Notes: generated by a model from the letters alone, not told the origin. DNA of 64,000 nucleotides from Metarhizobium sp964253915 (GCF_964253915.1 NZ_CAXUSG020000004.1:248001-312000); one strand, 5' to 3'. Counted from the stretch's first letter, positions 16,295 to 25,105 are shown. Program-made: numbers and translations.

Positions 16295-17863
16295 TTACTG
16301 GATGACCGGCGGCTGGCTGAGGTCGACCGCGGGCTTCTGTTCCGGTTTCTGTTCGCCACTGGCCGGTTTTTCACCCGGCAGGCCGTCCAGCGCCGGCAGG
16401 CTGAGGCCGGGCAGTTGCGTATTGCCCTTGTCGTCAGTGCTGATCGGCGGCAGGCCGAAATTCGGCATCTGGTCGCCGGTGTTTTCGCCGAAGCCGGGCA
16501 CGATGATGTTGATCGAGTTCGGATCGACCTGCGGCCCCTTGTCCAGCCAATGCGTCACCGATTGCGGCCAGAAGATCACCACCGCCACCAGGATCAGCTG
16601 CATCGCCAGCCAGGGAAGGGCACCCATGTAGATATCGGTCGTCTTCACCTCCTTGGGGGCGATGGAGCGCAGGTAGAAGAGGGCGAAGCCGAAGGGCGGA
16701 TGCATGAAGCTGGTCTGCATGTTGATGCAGATCAGCACGCCGAACCAGATGAGGTCGATGCCGAGCGCCTGGGCCACGGGCGCCAGCATCGGCACGACGA
16801 TGAAGGCGATCTCGAAGAAATCCAGGAAGAAGGCGAGGATGAAGATGAAGATGTTGACGAAGATCAGGAAGCCGACCGGCCCGCCGGGCAGGCCGGTCAG
16901 AAGGTGCTCGATCCACAGTGAACCATCCATGCCCTGGAAGACCAGGCTGAAGCAGGTGGAGCCGATGAGGATGAACACCACCATCGACGTGATGTGCATC
17001 GTCGAGCTCATGCCCTGGCGGATCAGCGGCCAGGTCAGGCGGCGATGCATGGCGGCAAGCCCCATGGCGCCGACGACCCCGAGCGCGCCGGCCTCCGTCG
17101 GCGTGGCAAGTCCCATGAAGATCGTTCCGAGCACCAGGAAGATCAGCACGATCGACGGGATCATGCCGGCCAGAACCTTGAACAGCAGCTTCATGTCCAG
17201 CTCGCCGCGCACCTCCAGCGGCAGCGGCGGCATGTCTTTCGGCCGGATGATCGACAGCACGAGGATGAAGACCAGGAAGATCGCCACCTGCAGAAGCGAC
17301 GGGCCGATGGCGCCGAGATACATGTCGCCGACCGAACGGCCAAGCTGGTCGGCGAGAACGACGAGCACCAGCGATGGCGGGATGAGCTGGGTGATGGTGC
17401 CCGAGGCGGCGATGACGCCGGTTGCGAGCCTCGTATTATAGCCGTAGCGCAGCATGATCGGCAGCGAGATCACCCCCATGGTGATGACCGAGGCGGCGAC
17501 CGTGCCGGTGATGGCGCCGAGGATGGCGCCGACCACGATCACCGCATAAGCGAGGCCGCCGGGGACCGCGCCGAACAGCTTGCCGGTGCCCTCAAGCAGG
17601 TCTTCGGCCAGGCCGCAGCGTTCGAGGATCGCTCCCATGAAGGTGAAGAAGGGGATGGCGAGCAGCAGGTCATTGGAGATGATGCCGAAAAAACGGTGCG
17701 GCAGCGCCTGCAGGAAGACCGGATCGAAATGTCCGGTCACGATGCCGAGGACACCGAAAAACAGCCCGACGGCGGCCAGCGAGAAGGCCACCGGGAAGCC
17801 GTAGAGCATGAAGGCGATCATGCCCACGAACATCAGGGGCGGCATAATTCCATAGGTAAACAA
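16295..17863 (-). CDS. TRAP transporter large permease (DctM type)
   Basis: A 522-residue inner-membrane protein with about 12 helices, the sodium-coupled transport subunit of a TRAP system. Typical DctM stretches are visible: AIPFFTFMGAILERCG, GAILGAITGTVAASVITMG, PTEAGALGVVGA, and the IAPKEVKTTDIYMGALPW loop near the C-terminus. The start is TTG at 17863, with GGAGG 9 nt upstream; the next in-frame ATG (17845) has no such site. Residues after about 450 form a hydrophilic Pro/Gly-rich tail (PGEKPASGEQKPEQKP) that standard DctM proteins lack. It lies 30 nt after the small permease and is convergent with takP. Confidence 0.9.
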   Translation of the reverse strand: MFTYGIMPPLMFVGMIAFMLYGFPVAFSLAAVGLFFGVLGIVTGHFDPVFLQALPHRFFGIISNDLLLAIPFFTFMGAILERCGLAEDLLEGTGKLFGAVPGGLAYAVIVVGAILGAITGTVAASVITMGVISLPIMLRYGYNTRLATGVIAASGTITQLIPPSLVLVVLADQLGRSVGDMYLGAIGPSLLQVAIFLVFILVLSIIRPKDMPPLPLEVRGELDMKLLFKVLAGMIPSIVLIFLVLGTIFMGLATPTEAGALGVVGAMGLAAMHRRLTWPLIRQGMSSTMHITSMVVFILIGSTCFSLVFQGMDGSLWIEHLLTGLPGGPVGFLIFVNIFIFILAFFLDFFEIAFIVVPMLAPVAQALGIDLIWFGVLICINMQTSFMHPPFGFALFYLRSIAPKEVKTTDIYMGALPWLAMQLILVAVVIFWPQSVTHWLDKGPQVDPNSINIIVPGFGENTGDQMPNFGLPPISTDDKGNTQLPGLSLPALDGLPGEKPASGEQKPEQKPAVDLSQPPVIQ

Positions 17864-17893
17864 GGGTGGTTTCCTCCCGATCCCGGCGAGCGC

Positions 17894-18430
17894 TTACTGC
17901 AGCGGCTTTTCGTATTTGGTGTCGAGCTTGATCCAGCCGCCGAGGGCGGCGATGCGCTTGATCAACTCGGACAAGCCCTGCATCGCAAGGAACAGGAAGC
18001 CGAGCACGAGCACCAGCTTGACCGGCCAGCGGATCAGGCCGCCGGCATTCGACGACATTTCGCCCTGCGCGAACGACGTGGCGAATACCGGCCAGCAGGA
18101 CCAGGCAAGATACAGGCAGGCGGGAATAAGAACGGTGATAATGCCGATGATGTCGACGATCATCCGCCCGCGCTCGGAAAGCGCGCCGTAGATGAGGTCG
18201 ACGCGGACATGCTCGTTCTTGCAGAGCGTGTAGGACGCGCCCATCAGCACGATGAAGGCAAACATGTACCACTGGATTTCCAGCCAGGCATTCGAGCTGT
18301 AACTGAATGTGTAGCGAATAATCGCGTTCGCAGCGCTGATCAGGCAGCAAAACAGAACGGCATATTCACAGAGATGACCAATTGCCTTGTTGAATGCGTC
18401 GATGCCGCTGCTGATCTTGAGCAGTATCAT
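17894..18430 (-). CDS. TRAP transporter small permease (DctQ type)
   Basis: A 178-residue membrane protein with four predicted helices and the DctQ-like features AWLEIQWYMFAFIVLMGASYTL and NEHVRVDLIYGALS. It pairs with the large permease encoded 30 nt downstream; together they move the substrate delivered by the TakP-like protein. ATG at 18430 is preceded by a strong GGAGG at 5 nt; an upstream in-frame start at 18499 would add a basic leader and overlaps the palindrome region. The nearest candidate operator is the 26-bp palindrome at 18490-18515. Confidence 0.9.
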   Translation of the reverse strand: MILLKISSGIDAFNKAIGHLCEYAVLFCCLISAANAIIRYTFSYSSNAWLEIQWYMFAFIVLMGASYTLCKNEHVRVDLIYGALSERGRMIVDIIGIITVLIPACLYLAWSCWPVFATSFAQGEMSSNAGGLIRWPVKLVLVLGFLFLAMQGLSELIKRIAALGGWIKLDTKYEKPLQ

Positions 18431-18489
18431 CTTGTCCTCCTTCCCCATTTTTATGCCTGCGGTGGGACAGAACCGGCGGCATTTTTTAT

Positions 18490-18515
18490 GTGATGCCAAA
18501 GCGCTTTGGCATCAC
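18490..18515. promoter_or_regulatory. perfect 26-bp palindrome, candidate LacI-family operator
   Basis: Each 13-nt arm is GTGATGCCAAAGC or its exact complement, with no spacer. The centre CAAAGCGCTTTG contains the AAnCGnTT pattern common to LacI-family operators. It lies 60-85 nt upstream of the TRAP small-permease start. It is not a terminator, because no T-run follows on either strand. No LacI-family gene is adjacent. Confidence 0.55.
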
Positions 18516-18713
18516 GATCTCCTCGCTCCAATGCATAGAGGAAAAACAAAGGCTCGCGCAACACGCCTTTTGGCGAAGACCCGCGGCAGCGCCCTCCCGT
18601 CCGGCGGCTCGAAACCGGCTTTCAAAGGGGGAAAAACGGGAGGTGTATCGTTTCAGTCTGAAATCAAATCTTAAAACGTTTCACCTATGGTCCGCGGCGC
18701 GCATAGGGAACTC

Positions 18714-21020
18714 ATGATGAAGACTCGAAGCCCGGACGGCGTTCCGACAGAGGTGTATCTGTCGTTCGTCGCTTCTTTGTTCGGCAACCGCAAGACTTTG
18801 TTTACCGGCATGATCGTTCATGTCGTGACCTATGCTGCCGTCTACGCAAAAAGCGGCGATGCGTTTTACATATATCTCACCGGGATCTTTGCCTGCGTCT
18901 GCCTGTTCCGCATCTACTGGTTCGGCCGTTTCGACCGCACCGACAAGAATGCGCTGAGCCGCAGCGATATCGCCGAATGGGAGCTCCGTTATCTCTATGG
19001 TGGCGTGGCCACCACCACCATTCTCGGTATCGGCAGCGGTTACTCCATCTATTTCCTGCGCGATTCGTTCTGCGAGCTTGCCTGCATCTCGGTAACCCTG
19101 GCCTCGATGGTTTCGGTCGTTGGGCGCAATTACGGGTCCAGCAAGGCCGTCAACCTGCAGACGCTCAGCGCCTGCGTGCCGATCATGATCGGTTTCCTGC
19201 TGGTCGGCGATCCGTACATGGCCGTGCTGGCCGTTCTTCTCGTTCCCTTCCTGCTGACGACGCGGATGATGGCGAACGGCGTGCGCGAATTCCTCTACAA
19301 CTACGTCATTGCCTCGCGCGAGGTCTCGCTGATCGCCGACCGGTTCGACACGGCGCTCAACAACATGCCGCACGGCCTGTTCATGGTCGATGGCAACAAC
19401 CGCATCCAGGTCGCCAACCGCAAGGCCTGTGAATTGCTGCATCTTGGCAACCAGGAAAGCCTGAAGGATTGCGACCTCGACGTCGTGCTGCGCTACGGCT
19501 CGCGGCACACCTTCGTCGACGGATCGCTGCCGTCGCTGATCCAGCGCCAGCTGACGCAGCTGACGGATGGCTCTTTGTCGCGCACGCTGGTCGAATTCTC
19601 CGAGAACCTGTTCCTGGAATTCACGGCAAGCCGACGGCCGGATGGTGTCGTCGTGCTGATCTTCGAGGATGTGACGCCACGCATCCGCGCCGAGCGGCGC
19701 ATCCTCCACATGGTGCGCTACGATCCGTTGACCGGCCTTCCCAACCGCGAATTTTTCGTGGAAAGCGTGCAGGACTGGTTCAGGCGGCATGGCGGCGGCG
19801 GCAGGGTCGGTTTCCTGATCCTTGATGTCGATGAATTCAAGCATGTCAATGACATGAAGGGCCATGTCACCGGCGACCGCCTGCTCTGCCGCGTTGCCGA
19901 CGAACTGCAGCGCATCGTCGGCGACGAGACGATCGTCGGCCGGTTGATGGGCGACCAGTTCGTGCTGTTCTTCCCCGATGAGAAGGGGCTCGACCTTGGC
20001 GAGCGCATCCGGGCGACGCACGCGGCGATCTGTGGTTCCTATGAAGTCGACGGCACGACCTTCCGCGTCAACTTCAGTGCCGGCTACGTCATCCTCGGCA
20101 GCGACGAATTCCGGCAGGAGGAATGGCAGATCAAGGTCGATCTGGCGCTCTTCGAAGCCAAGTCGCGCGCCAAGGGAAGCTGCGTCGCTTTCGAGCAGGA
20201 GATGGACGCACGATACGTCGAGCGCCAGAAGCTCAAGGTCGATCTCCGCGAAGCCGTGGAAAAGGGCGGCCTGCATGTGGTCTACCAGCCGATGTACCGG
20301 CCGGACGGCACCCATATCGAATGCTGCGAGGCGCTGGTGCGCTGGGTGCACCCCGAACGTGGCTCCATTCCGCCGAATGTCTTCATCCAGATCGCCGAGG
20401 AGATGGGGATCGTCTCCGAGATCACCCGCTTCGTCCTGCAGCAGGCCTGCGCCGACTGCGCCTCCTGGCCCGACGATATCGGCGTTTCCGTCAACCTGTC
20501 GGTTCAGGATCTTCGCAACGAAAACATCCTGAGCGTGGTAGCGGATGCGCTGGGCCGGGCAGGGCTACCGGCCTCGCGCCTGCATCTCGAAGTCACCGAA
20601 GGGTCTCTTCTGGACGAACTGGGCGTCGCGCGCAGCGTCCTGACGCATTTGCGCGGCCGCGGCGTCACCATCGCCATCGACGATTTCGGAACGGGTTTCT
20701 CGAGCCTCAGCTATCTCGACAACCTGCCGGTGGACGTCATCAAGATCGACCGGTCTTTCGTGCGCAACATCAGCGAGGAGGCGCGGGGCTTCAAGCTGCT
20801 TCGCGGCATCGTCCACCTGTCGCGCGAACTCGACCTGCGCATCGTCGTCGAAGGCGTCGAGACCGAAGACCAGCTCATGCTGCTGAACAAGTATCAGTGC
20901 GCCGATCTCATCCAGGGATATGTCTTCTCGGTTCCATTGCCCTCCAGGAGCCTGCTCGGGCTGATGGAAGCCTTGGCGAACAAGTCTGCTGCCACGCAGC
21001 GCCAGAAGATGATCGTCTGA
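18714..21020 (+). CDS. membrane GGDEF-EAL protein, probable c-di-GMP phosphodiesterase
   Basis: A 768-residue inner-membrane protein. Several N-terminal helices (about residues 20-205) are followed by a PAS-like segment, then GGDEF and EAL domains. The GGDEF site reads MGDQF (residues 412-416), so the cyclase is probably inactive. The EAL domain keeps its catalytic set: EALVRW (Glu539), NLS, LEVTE, DDFGTG (Asp656, Asp657), IKIDRSF, EGVET and QGY. Hydrolysis of c-di-GMP is therefore the expected activity. Start choice: ATGATG at 18714/18717 has AGGGA upstream; ATG at 18687 is also in frame. The gene stands alone, upstream of the FeeM-like gene. Confidence 0.9.
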   Translation: MMKTRSPDGVPTEVYLSFVASLFGNRKTLFTGMIVHVVTYAAVYAKSGDAFYIYLTGIFACVCLFRIYWFGRFDRTDKNALSRSDIAEWELRYLYGGVATTTILGIGSGYSIYFLRDSFCELACISVTLASMVSVVGRNYGSSKAVNLQTLSACVPIMIGFLLVGDPYMAVLAVLLVPFLLTTRMMANGVREFLYNYVIASREVSLIADRFDTALNNMPHGLFMVDGNNRIQVANRKACELLHLGNQESLKDCDLDVVLRYGSRHTFVDGSLPSLIQRQLTQLTDGSLSRTLVEFSENLFLEFTASRRPDGVVVLIFEDVTPRIRAERRILHMVRYDPLTGLPNREFFVESVQDWFRRHGGGGRVGFLILDVDEFKHVNDMKGHVTGDRLLCRVADELQRIVGDETIVGRLMGDQFVLFFPDEKGLDLGERIRATHAAICGSYEVDGTTFRVNFSAGYVILGSDEFRQEEWQIKVDLALFEAKSRAKGSCVAFEQEMDARYVERQKLKVDLREAVEKGGLHVVYQPMYRPDGTHIECCEALVRWVHPERGSIPPNVFIQIAEEMGIVSEITRFVLQQACADCASWPDDIGVSVNLSVQDLRNENILSVVADALGRAGLPASRLHLEVTEGSLLDELGVARSVLTHLRGRGVTIAIDDFGTGFSSLSYLDNLPVDVIKIDRSFVRNISEEARGFKLLRGIVHLSRELDLRIVVEGVETEDQLMLLNKYQCADLIQGYVFSVPLPSRSLLGLMEALANKSAATQRQKMIV

Positions 21021-21156
21021 AATCCCCGCCCTCGAAGGCTGTTTCGTTAACATGCGCCCGGCGTTAATCATGTCGTTTAAGCTATTGTTAACCTTAATAA
21101 ATGGTATTTAGTTCAATTTGTAGATACACGTTGTGTCTTGCCACTCACCCGTATCA

Positions 21157-21172
21157 TTAAGTGTTTATTAAC
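21157..21172 (+). promoter_or_regulatory. candidate CtrA-binding site
   Basis: TTAA-GTGTTTA-TTAAC is an exact match to the CtrA consensus TTAA-N7-TTAAC of alphaproteobacteria. It ends 17 nt before the ATG of the FeeM-like gene, so it would overlap the promoter start or 5' leader and may act as a repressor site. A match could arise by chance in this AT-rich gap. Confidence 0.55.
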
Positions 21173-21189
21173 GCTGATGGGGATGTGTG

Positions 21190-21933
21190 ATGAGTCAAGC
21201 GATCGAGACGGCAGCGGAGACTTCCGGCGGCTTCAAAGACAAACTGATGCGGCTTCTCGATGGGGTCGAGTATCGCCGGGTCGAGACCTCCGAGGACATG
21301 GAGGACATCGCCCGCATCCGCTACAAGGCCTACAAGATGGCCGATATCCTGCCGCTCAAGGGATCGACGCTGATCGACGACATCGATTTCGACCCGCATG
21401 CCTTCGTTTTCGGTGTCTATTACCAGGAGCGGCTTATCAGCACGGTGCGGGTGCATCATGTGACGCCGGAGCATCGCGTCAGTTCCTCCGGCAGCGTTTT
21501 CCCGGAAGAGATCAATGGCTTCCTCGATGCCGGCATGTCGCTGATCGACCCGGTGCGGTTTGCCGCCGATCCTCTGGTGATGCGCGAAATGCCGGCCATT
21601 CCCTACCTGACCCTGCGCATTGCCACCATGGCCTCGGACTATTTCGGCACGGATCGCGTGCTGCAACTGGTCAGCCCGCAGCACGCCGCGTTCTACCGCC
21701 GGGTCTTCCAGGCGGACGTGCTCGTCGAGCCGCAGAAGAACAGGGGCAAATACAATATCGAACTCACCCTGATGGCAACGCGCGTCAAGGAAGTGTTGCC
21801 GAAACTGTACGTCCGTTATCCGTTCTTCAAGTCGGAAGCGTTCGAGCGGCGCATGATGTTTTCCCGCGTTTCCGATACCGGCATTACCCCGCTCACCATC
21901 CTGCCGACGGCGCGGTTCGTCAGCGCACATTGA
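21190..21933 (+). CDS. FeeM-like N-acyl amino acid synthase domain protein
   Basis: A 247-residue GNAT-fold protein resembling the FeeM/autoinducer-synthase-like acyltransferases, which join a fatty acyl chain to an amino acid. Visible features are a tyrosine/arginine-rich start (YRRVETSEDMEDIARIRYKAYKM), the acyl-donor strand FVFGVYYQERLISTVRVHHV and a substrate-side region IDPVRFAADPLV, an arrangement similar to AHL synthases. A long GNAT second half follows. Start ATG 21190; GTG at 21187 is in frame but less likely. A CtrA-type box lies immediately upstream. The acyl product is unknown, and lipid or signal synthesis are both open. Confidence 0.75.
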   Translation: MSQAIETAAETSGGFKDKLMRLLDGVEYRRVETSEDMEDIARIRYKAYKMADILPLKGSTLIDDIDFDPHAFVFGVYYQERLISTVRVHHVTPEHRVSSSGSVFPEEINGFLDAGMSLIDPVRFAADPLVMREMPAIPYLTLRIATMASDYFGTDRVLQLVSPQHAAFYRRVFQADVLVEPQKNRGKYNIELTLMATRVKEVLPKLYVRYPFFKSEAFERRMMFSRVSDTGITPLTILPTARFVSAH

Positions 21934-22008
21934 TTGCTCACCGGCAGGAACGAAACATCGGTCTGTGCGTTTGTTCCGGGTGATATTTAGTCATTTCCGG
22001 AGGATTTC

Positions 22009-22260
22009 ATGGAAGACGCACAGGTCGGGTGGATTGCAGCAATCATCATCGGCGGTATTGCCGGCTGGCTTGCAGAGAAGTTCATGAACAGCAACATGGG
22101 TTTGCTGATGAACATCCTGCTCGGCATCGTCGGGGCGATCGTCGCCAATGCCTTGCTGTCGGTTTTCGGTATCGCGCTCGGCGGCTGGTTGGGTTATCTC
22201 GTCGCCGGTTTCGTCGGCGCCTGCATCCTGATCGCGCTTGGGCGGGTCATCCGACGATAG
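22009..22260 (+). CDS. GlsB/YeaQ/YmgE-family stress-response membrane protein
   Basis: An 83-residue, very hydrophobic protein with three predicted helices and Gly-rich patterns (IIIGGIAGWLAEKFM, MNILLGIVGAIVAN, GWLGYLVAGFVGA) typical of the transglycosylase-associated small membrane protein family. A clear GGAGG lies 7 nt before ATG 22009. Members are often induced by general stress; the molecular role is unknown. It is a single gene followed by a hairpin at 22294-22318. Confidence 0.9.
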   Translation: MEDAQVGWIAAIIIGGIAGWLAEKFMNSNMGLLMNILLGIVGAIVANALLSVFGIALGGWLGYLVAGFVGACILIALGRVIRR

Positions 22261-22293
22261 CGATGTGATGTACAATTCATGAGCTTGCAGGCG

Positions 22294-22318
22294 AGGCCGG
22301 TTTCTTTGGAACCGGCCT
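22294..22318 (+). terminator. hairpin terminator after the GlsB-like gene
   Basis: A 9-bp stem AGGCCGGTT/AACCGGCCT has a 7-nt loop, 34 nt after the stop codon. The following T content is weak, so termination may be partial. Confidence 0.55.
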
Positions 22319-22474
22319 TGCTGCGTCATCATCTTCCATTGCGCTTTTCCGCCACTTTGTGTAGGGCTGCATTGGATGTATGTTCGTCGTGGACATGTGT
22401 GATCCGAAAGATTCGGCAGGGTGCTGCTGCGGGTCGACGGGGACCCGGCGGACCGGTGGCAGGGAGATTGATTT

Positions 22475-22699
22475 ATGAGCGAACATCACAACGGTCCGGT
22501 TGAAACCGGTGCGCCGATGAACTATCCGGAACACGAAAAGACCTACAACATGTTCATCCATGGTGCGAAATACGGCACCATGATCATCGTCGTCCTGCTG
22601 ATCGCCATGGCCGCAGGCTTCTTCACCACCGCCGGGTTCCTCGGCAGCGTCATTCTCTTCTTTTTCCTCAACATCGCGGGTTTCTTCCTGCTCCGTTGA
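22475..22699 (+). CDS. aa3-type cytochrome c oxidase subunit IV
   Basis: A 74-residue protein with a soluble N-terminus (MNYPEHEKTYNMFIHGAKYG) and a single long hydrophobic region, matching the small fourth subunit of alphaproteobacterial aa3 oxidases. In the family the EHxxTYxxF pattern precedes one helix in the inner membrane. The other oxidase genes are not here, which is usual for this orphan subunit. A hairpin with a GCAA loop (22737-22754) ends the transcript. ATG 22475 lies at a normal family start. Confidence 0.9.
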   Translation: MSEHHNGPVETGAPMNYPEHEKTYNMFIHGAKYGTMIIVVLLIAMAAGFFTTAGFLGSVILFFFLNIAGFFLLR

Positions 22700-22736
22700 T
22701 CCGGCGACAGTAAGCCGGCCTTGACAATGATGCGCG

Positions 22737-22754
22737 GGCGGCGGCAACGCCGCC
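22737..22754 (+). terminator. terminator after the oxidase subunit gene
   Basis: GGCGGCG-GCAA-CGCCGCC is a perfect 7-bp GC stem closed by a GNRA tetraloop, followed by a T-rich stretch (gctgttgtttgt). Confidence 0.7.
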
Positions 22755-23119
22755 GTGCTGTTGTTTGTCGCCACATCAGTCCCGACAAGACCAGCCATTC
22801 GGAAGTTGCCCTTGAATGTGCGCCTTGAGCAGCGTCACGGGTGAATTTTGGTCGCGGCATCCCTTTTTCAATTTATTTCGTTTCGGACTGTTTCACTCCA
22901 GGCCATGGAGAAAGTCGCGATCCTCCTTGCATCCATAACGTTTGCTGGGAAGTAGATTTTTGATGGAAAAACACGCGATGAGAGATTTTTGTCGAATCAT
23001 GGTCGGTTTTACTTAGATTTTCGTGTAAGTTTTGCCTTACATCTCGCTAATTTTCACGGTTAACTACCCGTAAATCGTTATATCATAATATACCCACATC
23101 AATTTCGGTGGGTGTTACA
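22755..23119. promoter_or_regulatory. AT-rich region upstream of the chemoreceptor gene
   Basis: About 365 bases without a credible gene. The half nearest the chemoreceptor (from about 22930) is clearly AT-rich compared with its surroundings. TTAACT (23060-23065) and CATAAT (23084-23089), 18 nt apart, could form the promoter. TGTAAG-n6-CTTACA (23024-23041) is a small inverted repeat of unknown use. Confidence 0.4.
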
Positions 23120-25024
23120 ATGAAGATCTCCTACAAACTGGCGGCCTCGACAATAGGTCTTGTCCTGTTGATCCTTGGTGCGATTGCATCGACATTTTTC
23201 GTCATGGCCTCGATGGAAGGATCTATGTCCAGCATCGTGGTGGATCGCCTTGTTCCGGCCAAGGATCTCAAGGAGATTGGCGACCTCTACGCGGTCAATA
23301 TCGTCGATACCTCCCACAAGATCCGCAGCGGCGCGCTGGACTGGGACAAAGGATATCGGTCGATTGACGAATCGCTTGTCCGTTCGAAGGCGATCTGGAC
23401 CGCCTACCTTGCGACCTATCTGACCGCCGAGGAAAAACAACTCGCCGAGAGCGCCAGCACCGTCCTGGCGTCCATGGATCGCAGCCTCGACAAGCTCAAG
23501 TCGATCGTCGCCGGCCACGACAAGGCCGCTCTCGACGCCTACGTCTCGAACGAGCTTTATCCGACCATCGACCCGTTCTCCGAAAAGATCAGTGCGCTGG
23601 TCGACCTGCAGATCCGCATCGGCCAGGAGGAGTTCGTTCGCGCCCAGGCAACAAGGGCGACGAATTCCACCTTGATGCTGGTGTTCTCCCTCGTGGCGCT
23701 GGGCGTGTCCGGCCTTGCCTTGTGGATCATCCTCGTCGGCGTTTCGCGTCCGCTGAACACGATCACCGATCGGATGAAGCAATTGGCCGGCGGCACGATC
23801 GATATCGACGTTCCCTATGCCGGGCGTCGTGACGAGATCGGGGCGATTGCCGGTGCGCTGGAAATCTTCCGGCAGGCGGCCCACAGCAACCGGCGGCTTG
23901 AGCAGGAGGCGGAGGAGAACCGTCGTCGGGCGGAAGCCGACCGGATCGAAACGCAGCGCAAGGCCGAAGCCGATGCTGCCGAACGTCTGCGCATCGCAAC
24001 TGCCGGGCTTGCCGCCGGGCTGCGGCGCCTGGCCGGTGGCGATCTGACCGTCCAGTTGAACGATGCCTTCGCCCAGGAGTTCGAAGCGCTGCGCAGCGAC
24101 TTCAATCAATCCGTCCAGCAACTGGCTTCGGTCCTTTCGGAGGTATCCCTGGCGGTCAACGGCATGGACGATGGTTCGCGGGAAATCGCCGATGGTGCTG
24201 GCGATCTGTCGAAGCGCACCGAACAGCAGGCCGCGGCTCTGGAAGAGACAGCGGCGGCACTGGATGAGATCACCACGAATGTTTCCAATTCCGCCAAGCT
24301 GACGCAGGAAGCCAAGCACGTTGCTGACCGCGCCAACGCCTCGGCGTTGCATTCCGCCGAGGTTGTTTCCAATGCCGAGGAGGCCATGCGGCGGATCGAA
24401 GGCAGTTCGCAGCAGATTTCCAACATCATTGGCGTCATCGACGAGATCGCTTTCCAGACGAACCTGCTGGCACTGAATGCCGGTGTCGAAGCCGCTCGTG
24501 CCGGCGAGGCGGGCAAGGGTTTTGCCGTCGTTGCCCAAGAGGTGCGCGAGCTTGCCCAGCGTTCGGCGCAGGCGGCAAAGGAGATCAAGGCACTCATCCA
24601 GAATTCGACGTCGGAAGTCGAAAGCGGTGTGAAGCTGGTGCGCGATACCGGCGAGGCGCTCGGAAACATCGGCACCTATATCGTCGAGATCAACCAGCAT
24701 GTCGCGGCCATCGCCATCTCGGCGAAAGAACAGTCGACGGGGCTGTCCGAAGTCAACATTGCCGTCAACCAGATGGACCAGACGACGCAGCAGAATGCTG
24801 CCATGGTCGAACAGTCCACCGCGGCGGCGACCTCGCTGTCGCAGGAGGCCGCGCGGTTGCGCGGGCTGATCGCCCAGTTCCAGATCGATGCCGGCGCGGC
24901 GCAGGCCAAGTCGCTTCGCAAGGCCGCTTCCGCGATGGACACACATGGTTCGTCCGCGCGGCATCAGCGGACAGCAGCCGCACCGCGCAAGGCGGCGTCG
25001 GGTGGCAACTGGCAGGAATTCTGA
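23120..25024 (+). CDS. methyl-accepting chemotaxis protein
   Basis: A 634-residue transmembrane chemoreceptor. TM1 is at about residues 10-32, a periplasmic four-helix-bundle sensor of about 150 residues follows, and TM2 is at about 188-212 (LMLVFSLVALGVSGLALWIILVGV). Then come HAMP, a coiled-coil linker rich in Glu/Arg, and a long signalling hairpin whose tip holds the highly conserved EAARAGEAGKGFAVVAQEVR. The C-terminus ends in NWQEF, matching the pentapeptide that docks CheR/CheB. Start ATG at 23120; GTG 23108 is also in frame. No che genes adjoin. The ligand is unknown. Confidence 0.93.
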   Translation: MKISYKLAASTIGLVLLILGAIASTFFVMASMEGSMSSIVVDRLVPAKDLKEIGDLYAVNIVDTSHKIRSGALDWDKGYRSIDESLVRSKAIWTAYLATYLTAEEKQLAESASTVLASMDRSLDKLKSIVAGHDKAALDAYVSNELYPTIDPFSEKISALVDLQIRIGQEEFVRAQATRATNSTLMLVFSLVALGVSGLALWIILVGVSRPLNTITDRMKQLAGGTIDIDVPYAGRRDEIGAIAGALEIFRQAAHSNRRLEQEAEENRRRAEADRIETQRKAEADAAERLRIATAGLAAGLRRLAGGDLTVQLNDAFAQEFEALRSDFNQSVQQLASVLSEVSLAVNGMDDGSREIADGAGDLSKRTEQQAAALEETAAALDEITTNVSNSAKLTQEAKHVADRANASALHSAEVVSNAEEAMRRIEGSSQQISNIIGVIDEIAFQTNLLALNAGVEAARAGEAGKGFAVVAQEVRELAQRSAQAAKEIKALIQNSTSEVESGVKLVRDTGEALGNIGTYIVEINQHVAAIAISAKEQSTGLSEVNIAVNQMDQTTQQNAAMVEQSTAAATSLSQEAARLRGLIAQFQIDAGAAQAKSLRKAASAMDTHGSSARHQRTAAAPRKAASGGNWQEF

Positions 25025-25105
25025 CGGGATTGGTGAACATGATGCCGGCTGGACGTGGCCGGCATCGGGCAGCAGCGCGGTAGCAAACCTGCCGCCGGAA
25101 TGTGT

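Noticed and set aside
18490..18515. The 26-bp palindrome as a terminator
   Set aside because: No T-run follows on either strand, and it lies upstream of the permease genes, so an operator is more likely.
18681..20351. Open frame on the - strand opposite the GGDEF-EAL gene
   Set aside because: The GGDEF-EAL reading carries all family motifs, and the opposite frame has none.
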